Below, piece by piece: positions 1 through 11,077 of a DNA stretch of 64,000 bases (the stretch's first letter is position 1; each line of letters begins with the position of its first letter). The DNA is from Gnetum montanum. Lineage: Eukaryota > Streptophyta > Gnetopsida > Gnetales > Gnetaceae. The stretch lies in NCBI GenBank assembly GCA_015680685.1, contig MNCI01004656.1, positions 316,718 through 380,717 on the forward strand, written 5' to 3'. The notes below the pieces were generated by a model that was not told where the DNA came from, made no database searches, and saw only the letters and a program-made list of their open reading frames with translations. A program made the position numbers and the translations under genes.

Positions 1-1640
1 TGAAAGGGCTAGATGAAAGACATCAAAGTGAGAATAGAAAACATCAGGACCATCAGAAAAATAAAAATAGAGATTACCACCATTACATGTCTAATACAAA
101 TGAACCCTTGTTGGTTACTAGGGACCTAACACAGACTAGGGAGGTAGTTCAATACCCCCCATGTACCAAAGGGATAGCCACATCAAATTTTTTGAAATGA
201 AAAACAATCCTAAATTTAGGGGAGGCTATAATTCTGATACACAACATCATTTACAAGCCTTCCATGATGCCTACACCTTGCAAAATATCGACCATAAGTG
301 GAAAAATCTTAATCTTTTGCCTAGGATACTAATAGACGAAGTTGAAATTTGGTATAGATTGTTGGAATTAGATTCCATCCATTGATGGTCTATAATGCTA
401 GAACTCTTCAACAAAAAATACCAAACCTATGCAATAGTGTCCAACCTAACAAAACAAATCCAAGGATGGAAGTAAGAAAAACATGCATCCTTGGATGTGG
501 CCTTGGATAGATAATATTCTCTACTACATAGATGTCTAGGCCATGCTTTTTCTCAAAAAGAGCAACTTTTCCACATCATAGATGGCTTTGTAATGAATTG
601 AGAGACACACTTGTTGGTTGTTCAAACTAAAAGCCCATCAAATACAAAGGCTAATCAAGGGGGTGGCAAAGTAAGAAGGAGAGCTATGTAAACCAGAGAA
701 TGTAGAGGAATATAACCAAGACCCAACTCTTTAAAAGAAAAGGATCAATATCTATGATGAGAAAAAATAAGTAGCTCTCAATGCGATGATTTTACAACAA
801 ACCTTGGCAATACAAAGATCAATTAATGAGCTTGAAACAAGGCTAGATAAGATCTAGGAGTTGATGAATGATAAAGTTACAACTTACATAAAAACTATAG
901 AGGAGAGGATAAGACAAAAAGAATTAAGTGATAAAAACAAGAAGAGGTAAATGAACCAATAAACCAATAGAAACACTTACTGGTAAGAAGGGAAAATGAT
1001 TTTAGGTGAAAATTCTATAGACTCAACCATAATATATGATGATGGATGTGACATCTACCTATATGGACATCCAAAGGGCTATTTCCTAGTCATGTTACAT
1101 CTACATGAGTATTGAGATTTTTTTTTTGAATCCCAAGTCTCTACAAAAGAAAATGCCTAGGAAATTACCTTTTTCATAAGGTAATTATATACAATCCTAT
1201 AACCAACCATACTATCTTAGTGAGACTTCTTAACAACCTCAAAACTATCACCAACCATAGTAGGAAAATCGACAATTGTGGGGGAGGCCACCATCAAACC
1301 AACACTACCCTCACTTCTAACTAGACCCATATGGATATTATGTTTAAAAACATGTTTCACCAACTAGTTCTACTTCCTCTATCTCAAATCACTACTACCA
1401 CTCTCTTAAATATCATCAACTCGAAAGATCTTCTATCAAATTACCACCTCATGCCTTTCACCCTCCATATTCTCATACTTCCCTCCATCACATGCCACTG
1501 CCAACAATACAGGAAGGTTCAAGACCACAACATAACCTAAAGAATGTCACTTGTGCTATGAACATACATAGAAATGATAATGCTAGAAGACCTCAACCAC
1601 AACCTTGAAAATGTCCTTTCTTTAGGGTAGTTTTCTCACA
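1..1640 (+). pseudogene. gag remnant of OTA gypsy element B
   Basis: This is a decayed retrotransposon capsid gene whose 5' end lies outside the window. The clearest block is 161-600: FFEMKNNPKFRGGYNSD, then LQAFHDAYTLQNID..WKKLN-like and WYRLLELDSI, then FNKKYQTYA and KQIQGWK. The same blocks occur in the gag of A (minus strand), D and E, so this is the capsid core of one family. A knuckle remnant (CDIYLYGHPKGY) lies near 1048-1084; its second Cys is Tyr and its last Cys is lost. The tail at 1180-1560 is rich in Pro, His, Asn and Tyr codons. Stops (TAG, TAA, TGA) and frameshifts are scattered through it, so no capsid can be made. Family assignment is by internal comparison within this window. 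Confidence 0.8.
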
Positions 1641-2340
1641 CAAGCATAAAACTTGTAGGCCTACTAGCACATCGAAACTTGCACAAGGCCAATCTAGTGC
1701 AACAACCTTCCTTACAAAAATGATGTCTCCTAATGATACGCAAAAGCCAACAACCATCACCACTCAGATAGAAGATGAAAATGATGAACCTTTCACTATG
1801 GAGAAACAAAAATCTCCATGAAGCAATAATAATGATAGAGGATGAAATTATGGGTTGTAACTTCAAAATATTAACATAACCCATATAGCAATCCATCATA
1901 AAGTTCAGAAATAAGTGTGATCAAAAACCAGTTTATGTAGTAGCCACTAAACTAGAAGACATCTAGTGGCTTGGAAAGAAGAGTTCAAAACTATTTAAAA
2001 GATGCATGGAACCAACCAATCTACTTATTAGTTCTAGACCTAAGAAAATGAATCAAACAGAGAACTTAGACATAGACATCTTACACTCTAACTATACACC
2101 AACAAAAGATATTAAATAAGAAGACACACAAATTAAGATCGAAAATCAAGATGAAGAAGAAAACACATTTGGACCCTCTAAAAAGGAAATAAGTTCAAGT
2201 CCAATTGAAGATATATCTCCTAATCAAAACAAGATTATCATTAATTGTAAATGTGCTACCATGTGAATGATTAAATCGACAAAGATGATAAATGAAAAAA
2301 CTATGGTGTATAGCCAAGGTGTGCAGTCCATTTCTTGAAT
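1641..2340 (+). pseudogene. gag-pol junction remnant of element B (RT to integrase deleted)
   Basis: Near 1936-1980 the frame reads YVVATKLEDI.WL, matching the linker between protease and RT in element E (44379-44425, YVVATRQEDTQWL) and in D near 23165. After that the sequence passes within 400 bp into the post-pol spacer at 2341. RT, RNase H and integrase are therefore missing, presumably by internal deletion. The acidic stretch near 2135-2190 resembles the linker before RT. Nothing here is translatable over more than about 90 codons. Confidence 0.55.
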
Positions 2341-2764
2341 GCTGACCGATAAGATTAGTCATGGGGGAAGATGCCCCATCCTGATGCAAGAACTAATAAG
2401 TGCTTTTCACTTTTTTGTTTTACAATTTTTTATCATTTTTTCATTTCTTTCACCATTTTCTAATTCTTAATATGTTTTTGATTTCTTGATATTCTTATTT
2501 TTTTTCTTTATAATTTTCTCTTTGCTTGAGTCATTTTCTTCATGTTTTCATTAATAATATTACTAGTCATGATGCAAAAGTTAACATTATGAGTTGGTTT
2601 TTTGTGCTATGCTATCAAGATGATTGGGTAAGTAATTGTGTGAAGCAGTGAGACCATCTCATTCATCCCTTTGATTTTGTAAATAAAAAGGTCTTTTATC
2701 GTGAAAGCGATTTGGTTCTTCTTTCATGAAATTAAAATCAATCAATGATCATTTTATCTTGAAG
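2341..2764 (+). other. post-pol spacer of element B
   Basis: A non-coding, T-rich spacer aligned by eye to 12563-12990 (C), 26230-26700 (D) and 47490-47880 (E). It opens with the G-rich box at 2354-2369 (TTAGTCATGGGGGAAG). No gene is seen. The spacer is interrupted by element A at 2770 and continues at 9207. Confidence 0.6.
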
Positions 2765-2769
2765 AAAGA
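2765..2769. repeat. target-site duplication of element A (left copy)
   Basis: AAAGA sits immediately left of the LTR terminal TG and is repeated exactly at 9202-9206 after the other LTR. A 5-bp duplication is normal for gypsy integrases and fixes both element boundaries. Confidence 0.85.
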
Positions 2770-3614
2770 TGATGAGTGGTGAGATACCCCTACACTCAAC
2801 CATATGAATACGAGCATTTTCACATATGATCTGGTCGAACTCCATAGACAGACTAGTTGTGGCACCTAGATCATTAACCTTAGGTCATAGTTCGTTGTCT
2901 TCCCACCTGGACTAGTATTAGCTTTGTCACATATGGTTTAGTCCAGAGTGAGGTGTATGATGTGTTTCCTAATCTAATGCTACTCCTGAAGGGAATGGAA
3001 GGTAATATTAACTAAGCTAGGAGAAAAGGGTAAGAGAATCTAATCTAGCCTAAGTGTGATGAGCATCCATTCCTTGATTATCTATACATATCTTGGACTT
3101 CATGCATGAGTACCATTGGGATTACCAAGTGTAGATCCTAGGTATGCCACTGGGTTACCAAGTAGTCACACTTAAATGCTTGTAATCAAGTTGTACTCAT
3201 TCCACATTCTAACATGAGTTTAAGGGTGAGAGAGACTAATTAGGAAAGTAGTAAATAATAATTAATTAAATAAACAACAAAGTGAATGCTACAATGATGA
3301 AGTAATCTCGATCTTTATTTCTAGTCATGTGCATGTCCAAGTACGTCACACTCGAATAAAGGATGTCGTACAATTACATTCACCACACTGCAAGCAGACA
3401 CGGAAAAATAATCTATCTTTGGAGGGATCAAACTACCAAAGTTTAGCTACAATCTAAACTAATGCCTTTTACAAGGGAGAGTTGCTTCTTATTTATAGAC
3501 ATTGTGGTAGAATGTGATATCGCGTACGTGATATCTTATGGGAAGATGCGATATCGCGGCGGATGTGATATCGTGTACACAATATCGCGGCCCATGTAAT
3601 ATTGCGTCCCATCA
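2770..3614 (-). repeat. 3' LTR of element A
   Basis: On the minus strand the LTR begins TGATGGGACGC at 3614 and ends CACTCATCA at 2770. TATAAATA lies at 3497-3490, only 117 bp from the LTR start. The U3 between them holds at least four GATATC palindromes plus AATATC/AATATT variants. It aligns along its length with the LTR at 8391-9201 and differs by scattered substitutions and small indels, so the insertion is not recent. Confidence 0.88.
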
Positions 3615-3630
3615 TACCCCCACAACTGAA
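3615..3630 (-). promoter_or_regulatory. polypurine tract of element A
   Basis: Read on the minus strand the sequence is TTCAGTTGTGGGGGTA, directly before the LTR TG. The same box precedes the 3' LTRs of E (49384-49397) and, with changes, D and C. It is the expected plus-strand DNA primer site in reverse transcription. Confidence 0.75.
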
Positions 3631-3779
3631 TAAAAACTTGTCCTTGAGTTACAGTGATTACACAGTGGATAGGTATGGGATTATTGGATGGAAAAAATAA
3701 AATGATGCCGCACTGTGGGAAGAAAAAAAACTACAGACACAACAAACAGAAAATCCTATCATTACAAAATTGGTAAAAC

Positions 3780-4379
3780 TCATGTAGTTCTTGGTGGTGG
3801 TGGTGGCTCCTCCATAGGTGTTTTTCCCTTTTCTTGCACTCCAAGTCTTGGGATTTGATGGCGTTGAAGTATGGCCTAGAGTTTCTCCTCTTGTAAGGCC
3901 GTGAGTGCCTTGGCATGCATGTAAGTTTGTGCTTGTGTCATAGAGGCATCCTAGTTAGCCTTCTCTTTTTCTTTCGCCACCCTTTTATTCTCTGTCAATA
4001 GTTTATTAAGTTGCTCAGTTCTAAAAGTGTCCAACTAGTTCTGAGCAACCTTTGGCCCTGTATTCAGAAGGTTTAATATTTCCAAAATGGCTTGAATAGA
4101 GAAATCAATAGTCACGCCACAAATGTTAACCATGGTGCCTTCTTCTTTATTGTGCCAAAATTGGTATGTTTCCCCTAAGTACCAAGCACCACTTTCAGAG
4201 AGGGTATCTCTTGCTTCTGCCTGCTTGGGTCATACGGTAGGAGGATCTTCTTGATAAATGCTAAATGATTGTTTCTCCTGTTCTGCATGTTGTCCAGTAG
4301 GATCATGTCTTCCACCTCTCTAAGATCGTTTGATCACACCTTGAGCAGGACCTTCCTGTTGTCCACGTTTCTGGGCCAT
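3780..4379 (-). pseudogene. 3' ORF of element A (199 codons, single frame, env-like position)
   Basis: Starting at ATG 4379 (MAQKRGQQEG...) one frame can be read to TGA at 3782-3780 with no frameshift. It has five in-frame stops, each explained by a single transition from Trp, Gln or Arg. The middle holds GAWYLGETYQFW (about 4193-4158), closely matching GEWYLGKTYLF in the large 3' region of D (28768-28800). It is followed by an I..V.IDFSI.AIL block, a Lys/Glu-rich, probably helical stretch and a Pro-rich end (EEPPPPP). The position, between the spacer and the PPT, is that of an env-like or accessory ORF. I read it as a shortened version of the C/D accessory ORF. Its function is unknown, and no signal peptide or transmembrane segment is visible. 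Confidence 0.6.
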
Positions 4380-6270
4380 TTGCAATCACACGGGACCAAT
4401 CGTTAGTAAGGTTGTTACCAAAGTTAGGTTATACCTTACTTCTTGCATTAACTAATGATCTTATGTTATAATGTGTGATCGTGCCTGAAAGTTTGTAATA
4501 ATGAGTTCTATGACTTAGGTGGTTTCCATTTTTAATTTCCCGGTATACCTAAGGATTATATGATTTTTAGGCACAATTATTCTAAGTGTTAAAGTTAATT
4601 AGCCTAATTGATGTCCTTTGGGTGATGATAAATTTCAAAAAAATTTGGCACTTTTCAGCAAGTGTCTCTCCCCCACAACTAAGCTGAACACTCCGAGTTC
4701 AAGTAGGTTCAAAAGAAATTGAAATTGGAGTACCAGTGAGCGAGATATCAGTAGAAAAGCAAGGGTCACTTAATTGCAAGTCACAGAGAAAAATTTCAAA
4801 AACTCCCCCCATGTGAATGCCAAAATGATGCTAAGTGTTGCNGGGGGGGGGGGGGGGGGGGGGGGGTGCTGGGGGCGGTATTTCCCCCAATGATGTGAGG
4901 CACATGAAAATACCAACTTTTTTTTGAAATGATTTTTTCAAAATTAACGTTATAAATTGAGGACATTGGCTATGATCAAGATGTTCTAGGGTAATTTCAT
5001 GAATTAAAAAGGCACCATTAATGATAATGGTGTGGATTTTATCAATAAAACCTTGGGTGGTAAGAAAAAGGATATGTAATGGTACATTGGAATGTTGAAA
5101 TTTAGAGGGCTAATAGTAGGGAAGGAAAATTATGAAAAATGAGTTGAGGGTAAAAAATTTTGTGTGAGCTATGTTATAAGTGAGGATTACAAACGATTAC
5201 ACAAGTGGATCCTCCCCAAAGTAGGTTCCAACCTTTAATGCCCTTGTGTAACCACACTTAAAGTGTTCGTGGGCATTAGAAGGGTTAAATGTAATCCACA
5301 CTAACTCCACAAGACATGCACATGTAAATATCATCGGAATGAGATGAAAATTCTATGCTACACGGGACACAAGATACAATTACATGAATAGTGAGATGAG
5401 ATGAAGTATAGAAGGGATTGTAGAGATTAGGACATGAGGTAACTGACCCAGGGCACAATGAATCATGCATGTAAAGCATGATTAATATCTCATTAACCCA
5501 TCATTCCAAGATCAGGACCAAGTCCATACCTCTACTCAGTGACATCACATTGTTTCATCCCATGATGAACAACTATGAGAGGACCATAACAACAAGGCGT
5601 ACGATCCTTGGTGTTTTGTTTAAGGGAGAAGTGATTTTTGTTTTGTGGCACCTTGTTTTTTTTTTCTTTTTCTTATTTTTCTCACTTTGCTAAATCTAGA
5701 GAAGCTGCCAACCTTTAGGCATGGGTGCATGTCTTTCCAGTGGGACCCCCTAGCACAACATTAATTTTTGAGTGCCCTTTTGATTACTCTTACTCCCATT
5801 TTCCGTTAGATCTACAAGAATCTTAGTACAACCACATTGCACAATAACTTTCACAAATGTCACCAAAGAGAATCCACAAGTCCTCTTGATGTCACATCCT
5901 AATCATTCCCTCTTGGTCGGTCCTTCTTCATTCTAGGTACAATGAACACAAAATTAATTTTAAGTTTTTAAGAATTTCAAGAGTATCACTGTACCCTTGA
6001 ACAGAACCTCTTATTTGTAGAGTGGATGAGTGGGTGTAATGGGCTCATTGTTCCAAATAATTGATCACTCATGACTTAATAACATAGAACACAGCTCAAC
6101 CAACGATCCACATGAGTGTTTTATTCATAGATGAGATTACTTACAAAAACGTAAAAAGAAAAAAACACAAAAAGATAAAAAGATTAAAAAAAAGTTGAAA
6201 AATGAAAAACTGGAAAATAAAAATTTGAAAAATTAAAGAAAATAAAAAATATTTATTAATCCTACTTGTT
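4380..6270 (-). other. non-coding spacer of element A
   Basis: About 1.9 kb between gag and the 3' ORF with no recognisable coding region on either strand. It holds A-rich tracts (around 6150-6250), CT-rich tracts (5650-5690) and the N/poly-G artefact at 4842-4866. ORFs here are short and unconserved. Confidence 0.6.
4842..4866. other. single N followed by a 24-base G run (assembly artefact)
   Basis: One N at 4842 is followed by 24 consecutive G in AT-rich DNA. This pattern suggests a closed or miscalled gap (low-signal base calls read as G) rather than native sequence. Confidence 0.7.
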
Positions 6271-6276
6271 ATTAGA

Positions 6277-6300
6277 ATGGGGGATATCCCCCATAACTAA
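6277..6300 (-). promoter_or_regulatory. post-gag G-rich box of element A with an 18-bp palindrome
   Basis: On the minus strand TTAGTTATGGGGG matches the box that follows pol in B, C, D and E. Here it is part of a perfect 18-bp palindrome, ATGGGGGATATCCCCCAT (6277-6294). The G-run resembles the true PPT, so it could act as a second plus-strand primer site; that role is inferred. Confidence 0.45.
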
Positions 6301-8249
6301 TCGGTTGAGGATGGCAAGGATTAGGAAATGGATGATGAGGATCCTTGCATGTTGGAAGTATTGGGGCCTAGTAATACTTATCCCCTTAGGGTTCACACAC
6401 TTGATTATCGTGAGCATAGTGGGGCACTTTATACAATGTAGTTCCTAGATAACAAGTTGACCCACCATGATATTTGAGACCATTAGATGGTATTCAAGGA
6501 TCAGAATGATTCCTACCATGATTGTGTTCATTAGGCCGTATGGTTGTTGGAGTGTTAGTTGGTGGCCTTGATGAAGTTACATGAGGCATTGGATTCAAAG
6601 GTAAGAATGCACCACAGTGTGGGACTTGTGCTAAGTTGGAAGATGTAGTGGCCTCTGAATTATGTTGTCCCTTCTTACGACTGTGTTTAAAGAAGGGGTG
6701 CTTTGGATGTTGAGGAGGTTTCTCACTGCTGTTGGTAGTAGTGGCACAAGTGTTGTTTGTGGGTTGTTGTGGTGGTGCAAACACCTTAGGAATAGTTGGT
6801 GGCACTGTGAAAGGAGGGAAAGGATGAGAATGATGAAAACTAGAAGGAGTATATGATGCACAAGGTGGTGGTTGTGTTGGAGGTATGGGCTGATAGTACT
6901 ATGGAGAATAGTACTGTGGTGCGATAGAGTATGGTGGCCCAGTTGGAGAAATAGGATGTTGAACTTGATAAGTGTTTGGATTCGGATAATATGAAGGGTT
7001 CCTCCAGTCTAAAGATGGCCTCCCCCATGATTGGGATTTTTTCCACTGTGATCAAACATAGTACCTCTGTACGAACTCTGGATGTAACATGTTTCCCCAA
7101 TGCTCATGTAGACGTAACAATATTGGGCATTGGCCTTTGGGGTGATTGTACAAGCATATGTTGCATTCATATGTAGGATTGGCAGTTGAGCACTTATTCC
7201 CTTCATTCTTTTTTTCCAAATTTATAATGTTTTGTCCTGCTTCTTGGGTTGTCAAAAATCTATCTCCAATGGTGTTGATAAATTCTCCACACTTTTGATA
7301 CATCTATTCCAACATCTTATTGATCTTTTCCTCAACTTCTTTTAACGATTGTTGTATCAGCAAAGATGGTTCTTTCTCCTTGTGATTGGTTGATTTATCC
7401 TTTTTGTGATCATGGACCTTTGTTATGTTGAGATTTTGGTCTCGTTGATGTTTTTCAACACTCTCCCATCTAGCCAATTCTCCTTCTTCTTTTGCTACTC
7501 ACTAAATAAGATCTTGGACTTGATGGGTTCGTAGTTAATATAGTTGACCTTGGGCATACATTCCTAAGGTCTCTCTTGTTGCATTACGCAGCCCATCAAT
7601 GATATGGTACATTAGCCTTTCCTTGACCATGGCCTAGAAAATTGTTTAACAATGCATAATATCTCTCTAAGGCCATGTCCAAGGGTTCATGTTGTACTTG
7701 TTTCCATCCTTGGATTTGTTTCCTCAAGGTTGACACTCTTGCGTAGGTTTGATATTTTTTGTTAAATACTTCTACCATGGTTGACCAGTGTCGTATTGAA
7801 TTTGGGTTTAACGATCTATACCATACTTTTGCTTGGTCAATGAGTGTCATAGGAAAGAGCTTAAGTTTTTGCCACCTGTTATCAATGTTGTTCTATGTAT
7901 AGGCATCGTAGAAGACTTGTAAATGTTTATGTGGATCTAAGTCATAGCCTCCTAAAAAATTAGGGAAGTTTTTTAAATTGATCCTAGGTAGTCAGCTCTC
8001 TTTACAATGCCTACAAGAGATTCGAATAGCCTCTTGTACTTGCGTTAGGCTTGTAGTGGCCAATGGGGATTCATCGTCATCAGGAAGGTTATGCTTTCAT
8101 ATTTTGAAATGACATTTTTTTTGTTCATTTCTATAATAAACCCCCACTTTAGCTTGTATACTCCAATCTTCATCGTCATATAGTTCATTGGTTCTCCAAT
8201 GAACTTCCTCAGTAAGTGTGGCATTGTTATAATCTTGTAGGAGAGGCAT
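6301..8249 (-). pseudogene. gag of element A
   Basis: The likely start is ATG at 8249 (MPLLQDYNNATLTEEV...), 122 bp after the PBS. The capsid core spans about 8000-7600: FPNFLGGYDLDPH, then LQVFYDAYT, WYRSLNPNSIRHW, FNKKYQTYARVSTLRKQ and IQGWKQ. A zinc knuckle with all four ligands (CNICLYNHPKGQC; C-X2-C-X3-H-X4-C) lies near 7168-7128. The remaining 0.8 kb is Pro/Asn/His/Thr-rich (6805-6494 is open). Unlike E, the N-terminus lacks an Arg/Ser/His-rich region. Several TAG/TGA stops and frame changes break it. It would form the virus-like particle and bind RNA. Confidence 0.8.
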
Positions 8250-8371
8250 TGTTGTGAAGTTGTGTGTGAATTTGTATGTGACTTATAATAATTATTTTTT
8301 TTCTAAAAGATATATCGTTAAGTCCTTACAGTGACCTTGTATGATATAACTAATCTAGATAACTAGCACTC

Positions 8372-8389
8372 TCTCCGGTAATGGCGCCA
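8372..8389 (-). other. primer-binding site of element A (tRNA-Asp type)
   Basis: On the minus strand the 18 bases TGGCGCCATTACCGGAGA lie one base after the LTR end. They match the known PBS TGGCGCCGTTGCCGGGGA, complementary to the 3' end of plant tRNA-Asp, at most positions. Assignment rests on remembered tRNA-Asp sequence. Confidence 0.7.
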
Positions 8390-8390
8390 A

Positions 8391-9201
8391 TGATGAGTGG
8401 TGAGATACCCCTATACTCAACCATACGAATAAGAGCGTTTTCATGTGAGATCTAGTCGAACTCCAAAGACGAACTAGTTGTGGCACCTAGATCATTAATC
8501 ATAGGTAAAAGTTCACTGTCTTCCCACCTAGAATAGTATTAGCTTTGTCACATATTGTTTAGTTCAAAGTGAGGTATATGTTGTGTTTCCTAATCTAATG
8601 CTACTCCTGAAGGCAATGGAAGGTAATATTAACCAAGCTAGGAGGAAAGGGTAAGAGAATCTAATCTAGCCTAAGTGTGATGAGCATCCGTTCCTTGATT
8701 ATCTGTACACATCTTGGACTTCATGCATGACTACCACTGGGATTACCAATTGCAGATCCTAGGTACTCCACTGGGTTACCAAGTAGTCACACTTAAATAC
8801 TTGTAATCAAGTCGTACTCATTCCACGTTCTAACATGAGTTTAAGGATGAGAGAGACTAATTAGGAAAGTAGTAAATAATAATTAATTAAATAAAGAACA
8901 AAGTGAATGTTGCAATGATGAAGTAATCTCGATCTTTATTTCTGGTCATGTGCATGTCCAAGTACGTCACACTCGAATAAAGGATGTTGTACAATTACAT
9001 TCACCACACTGCGGGTAGACACAGGAAAATAATCTATCTCTGGGGGGATCAAACTACCAGAGTTTAGCTACAATCTAAACTAATGCCTTTTACAAGGGAG
9101 AGTCACTTCTTATTTATAGACATTGCAATGGACTATGATATCACGTACGCGATATCACGAGGGATGCTATATTGCAGCGGACGTGATATCGCATCCCATA
9201 A
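8391..9201 (-). repeat. 5' LTR of element A
   Basis: It starts at 9201 (the terminal TG is now TT, because CCATCA became CCATAA on the plus strand) and ends at 8391 with CACTCATCA. TATAAATA is at 9118-9111, giving a U3 of only 83 bp that contains GATATC copies. It is 34 bp shorter than its partner because of indels. Confidence 0.85.
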
Positions 9202-9206
9202 AAAGA
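9202..9206. repeat. target-site duplication of element A (right copy)
   Basis: AAAGA, identical to 2765-2769. Confidence 0.85.
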
Positions 9207-10189
9207 GGAAAAGACCAAGTGTGAATGGTAAAGGGTGTGACCTCAAGGGGATTTTTTGAGTTCTCTTCTTAACTTTCTTGATGTGATTTATAACTCCTCT
9301 AGGAACATATCGTCACTTCTCTATTGACCAATAAATAGGAAGTTATGTCTTTGAATGGTGTGGTTTCCATTTCAAAAAAATATTAAATTAAAAAAATAAA
9401 ATTTAAGCAAATAAAAAATAAAAATAATGCAAATTTAAAGCACATCCCTTAGAAACAATAATGGGCTAGAAGCATTGTTCATGTGGCTAAAAGACATATT
9501 ATCCATGTCTAAAAGCACCCCTCTAACTAAGGCCCTTCCTTCCTTCTTCTCTTTTCTTCTCTTTTTAGAGTGATGATTTTTCTTGGTGGTGGTTGCAAAA
9601 TCATGATGGTCAACAAGAAGGAATACATCAATGCAAGGTCACTATTGATGGTATGGGCTTGGTCTGAAACTTGGATGAATAGATATGCTGGTTAATTTAA
9701 TCATACTTAATAGAAGTACCTATTGTAGACATGATAAAACACCTTACATCCCCATCTTTGCAATCCCTTCTAATCCCATTATTTATCACACTACTGCATG
9801 CAATTATGAGCCTAATGGTTTTGTGCAGTATGATACAACATCCCAATCAAGGCAATTGTGTGTTGTTTGAAATAAATGCATGATCTACATTTAACTTCTT
9901 GGGTTCCCATAGACATTTATAGAAGTGATTATGCAAGGGAATTATGGCACGAGCCTGCTTTTGGAAGGACCCATTTGCATAACTCTTGTTGATCATGGCT
10001 TTGAACTAACTTCACATCTTCCAGAACATCAGTGATGGTTTCTATGAATTTATGCATGATTTTGGGACTACTTCTCATCAGTTTTATTAAATTTTTTTAC
10101 TTTTCTAATTCCATATCCACTAATATTTCTTGGCCATATTCTAAATTAGACCTTTGGTTTTAATTATTTGAAAACTTTTTTTTTTCCAG
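9207..10189 (+). other. post-pol spacer of element B, continued
   Basis: It picks up the spacer broken by A: GGGTGTGACCTCAAGGGGATT at 9235 corresponds to 13022 (C) and 47900 (E). The conserved AAGCACATCCC...GGGCTA...GCA block lies near 9440-9470. It is T-rich and non-coding; the 61-codon ORF at 9685 has no counterpart in the other copies. Confidence 0.55.
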
Positions 10190-10952
10190 AGTTACACTCA
10201 TTAGTCATGGGGGCTAGGAATTTCTGCTTTGAAATTTTTGAAATTTTCTCTAACATCCTATTTTTGAACATCATGGTAACTAATAGTAATTGAACAAAAT
10301 AATGTGGATAACTTGATGATTTTAGTTACCTCATACCCTTTTGCATAGTATGTTATTATCACCTTGTGCTTAAACCTAAACTAAAAAATTAAAAAAGGGT
10401 TGATCATTAAGAAAAATTTACCAAAACTAATGTTGATGCTTTGGTGACTATAGGTGATACTAAAAGAAATGCCTAAGGAAGGTCTTTTGCTAGGCATGAA
10501 AATGATGCAGAGAGAAGGACAACAAAGGATATGACCATGGACAAATCATAGCACATATAGTATAAAAACTCAAACACCGCATAATTGCCTACTCCATGGG
10601 ATGATGAGAAGAAATTTTAGTCCATCCTTCAAGAATGTTCTACATAACTAGAGAAGCATCAACGTAGAAATCAAGGTTGGAAACTTCCCATTGCTAGCAA
10701 TAACAAGAAGAATCATCTCTAGTTGATTTTCGAAGACCTTTACAAATTTTGTAATCTTCAATGTTTGTTAGTCTTTTTGTTATTTTGTCATTTTGTATGC
10801 ATCAACTTGAATAAAAATTTGTAATTTGACACTTTAGAGTTAATAAGTGGTTAGTGTTAGTCAATAATTCCATACTTTCCAAATTTTTTCTCAAGAAACC
10901 TCAGTCCTATCCTATTAACTAGAGGATGAGTTTTTACTTAGGCATGGGGATA
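10190..10952 (+). other. shrunken 3' region and PPT of element B
   Basis: The landmark before the accessory ORF in C and D recurs as ACACTCATTAGTCATGGGGGC at 10193-10213. In B only about 500 bp of degraded sequence follows, against 3 kb in C and D. The end (10770-10952) matches 17300-17445 of C and finishes with a PPT-like GGCATGGGGATA at 10941-10952. Confidence 0.5.
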
Positions 10953-11077
10953 TGATGAAGCATCAGTTGGCTGAGATATAATAGATGCTACATCACCCCT
11001 ATGTTGTAGCATCCCCATCGATGCATCTCTACTAGCTACTACATTGTAGATGCTATGTCACATCTGTGATGTCATAT
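10953..11077 (+). repeat. truncated 3' LTR (U3 only) of element B
   Basis: It starts TGATGAAGCATC after the PPT and carries repeated GTAGATGC/GCATCTAC-like words. At about 11077 it stops and the sequence becomes RNase H coding sequence of element C. Only the U3 part is left; R and U5 are missing. Confidence 0.65.

Larger units (their letters stand above)
2770..9201 (-). mobile_element. LTR retrotransposon A: gag-only, non-autonomous, nested in B
   Basis: Two LTRs (2770-3614 and 8391-9201) in the same orientation, a PBS next to the right one, a PPT next to the left one and a perfect AAAGA duplication define a complete minus-strand insertion of 6.4 kb. Between the LTRs are gag (8249 down to about 6300), a G-rich box, about 1.9 kb of spacer and a small 3' ORF (4379 to 3780). 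I see no protease, RT, RNase H or integrase motif, so the element would need enzymes from a relative. This resembles the plant class called TR-GAG elements. It sits in the post-pol spacer of B and so is younger than B. All its genes carry stops. Confidence 0.85.

Noticed and set aside
6494-7206. Plus-strand ORFs and extra minus-strand frames over gag of A
   Set aside because: Shadows of the Pro/His/Asn-rich gag tail; only the minus-strand gag reading is supported by the other copies.
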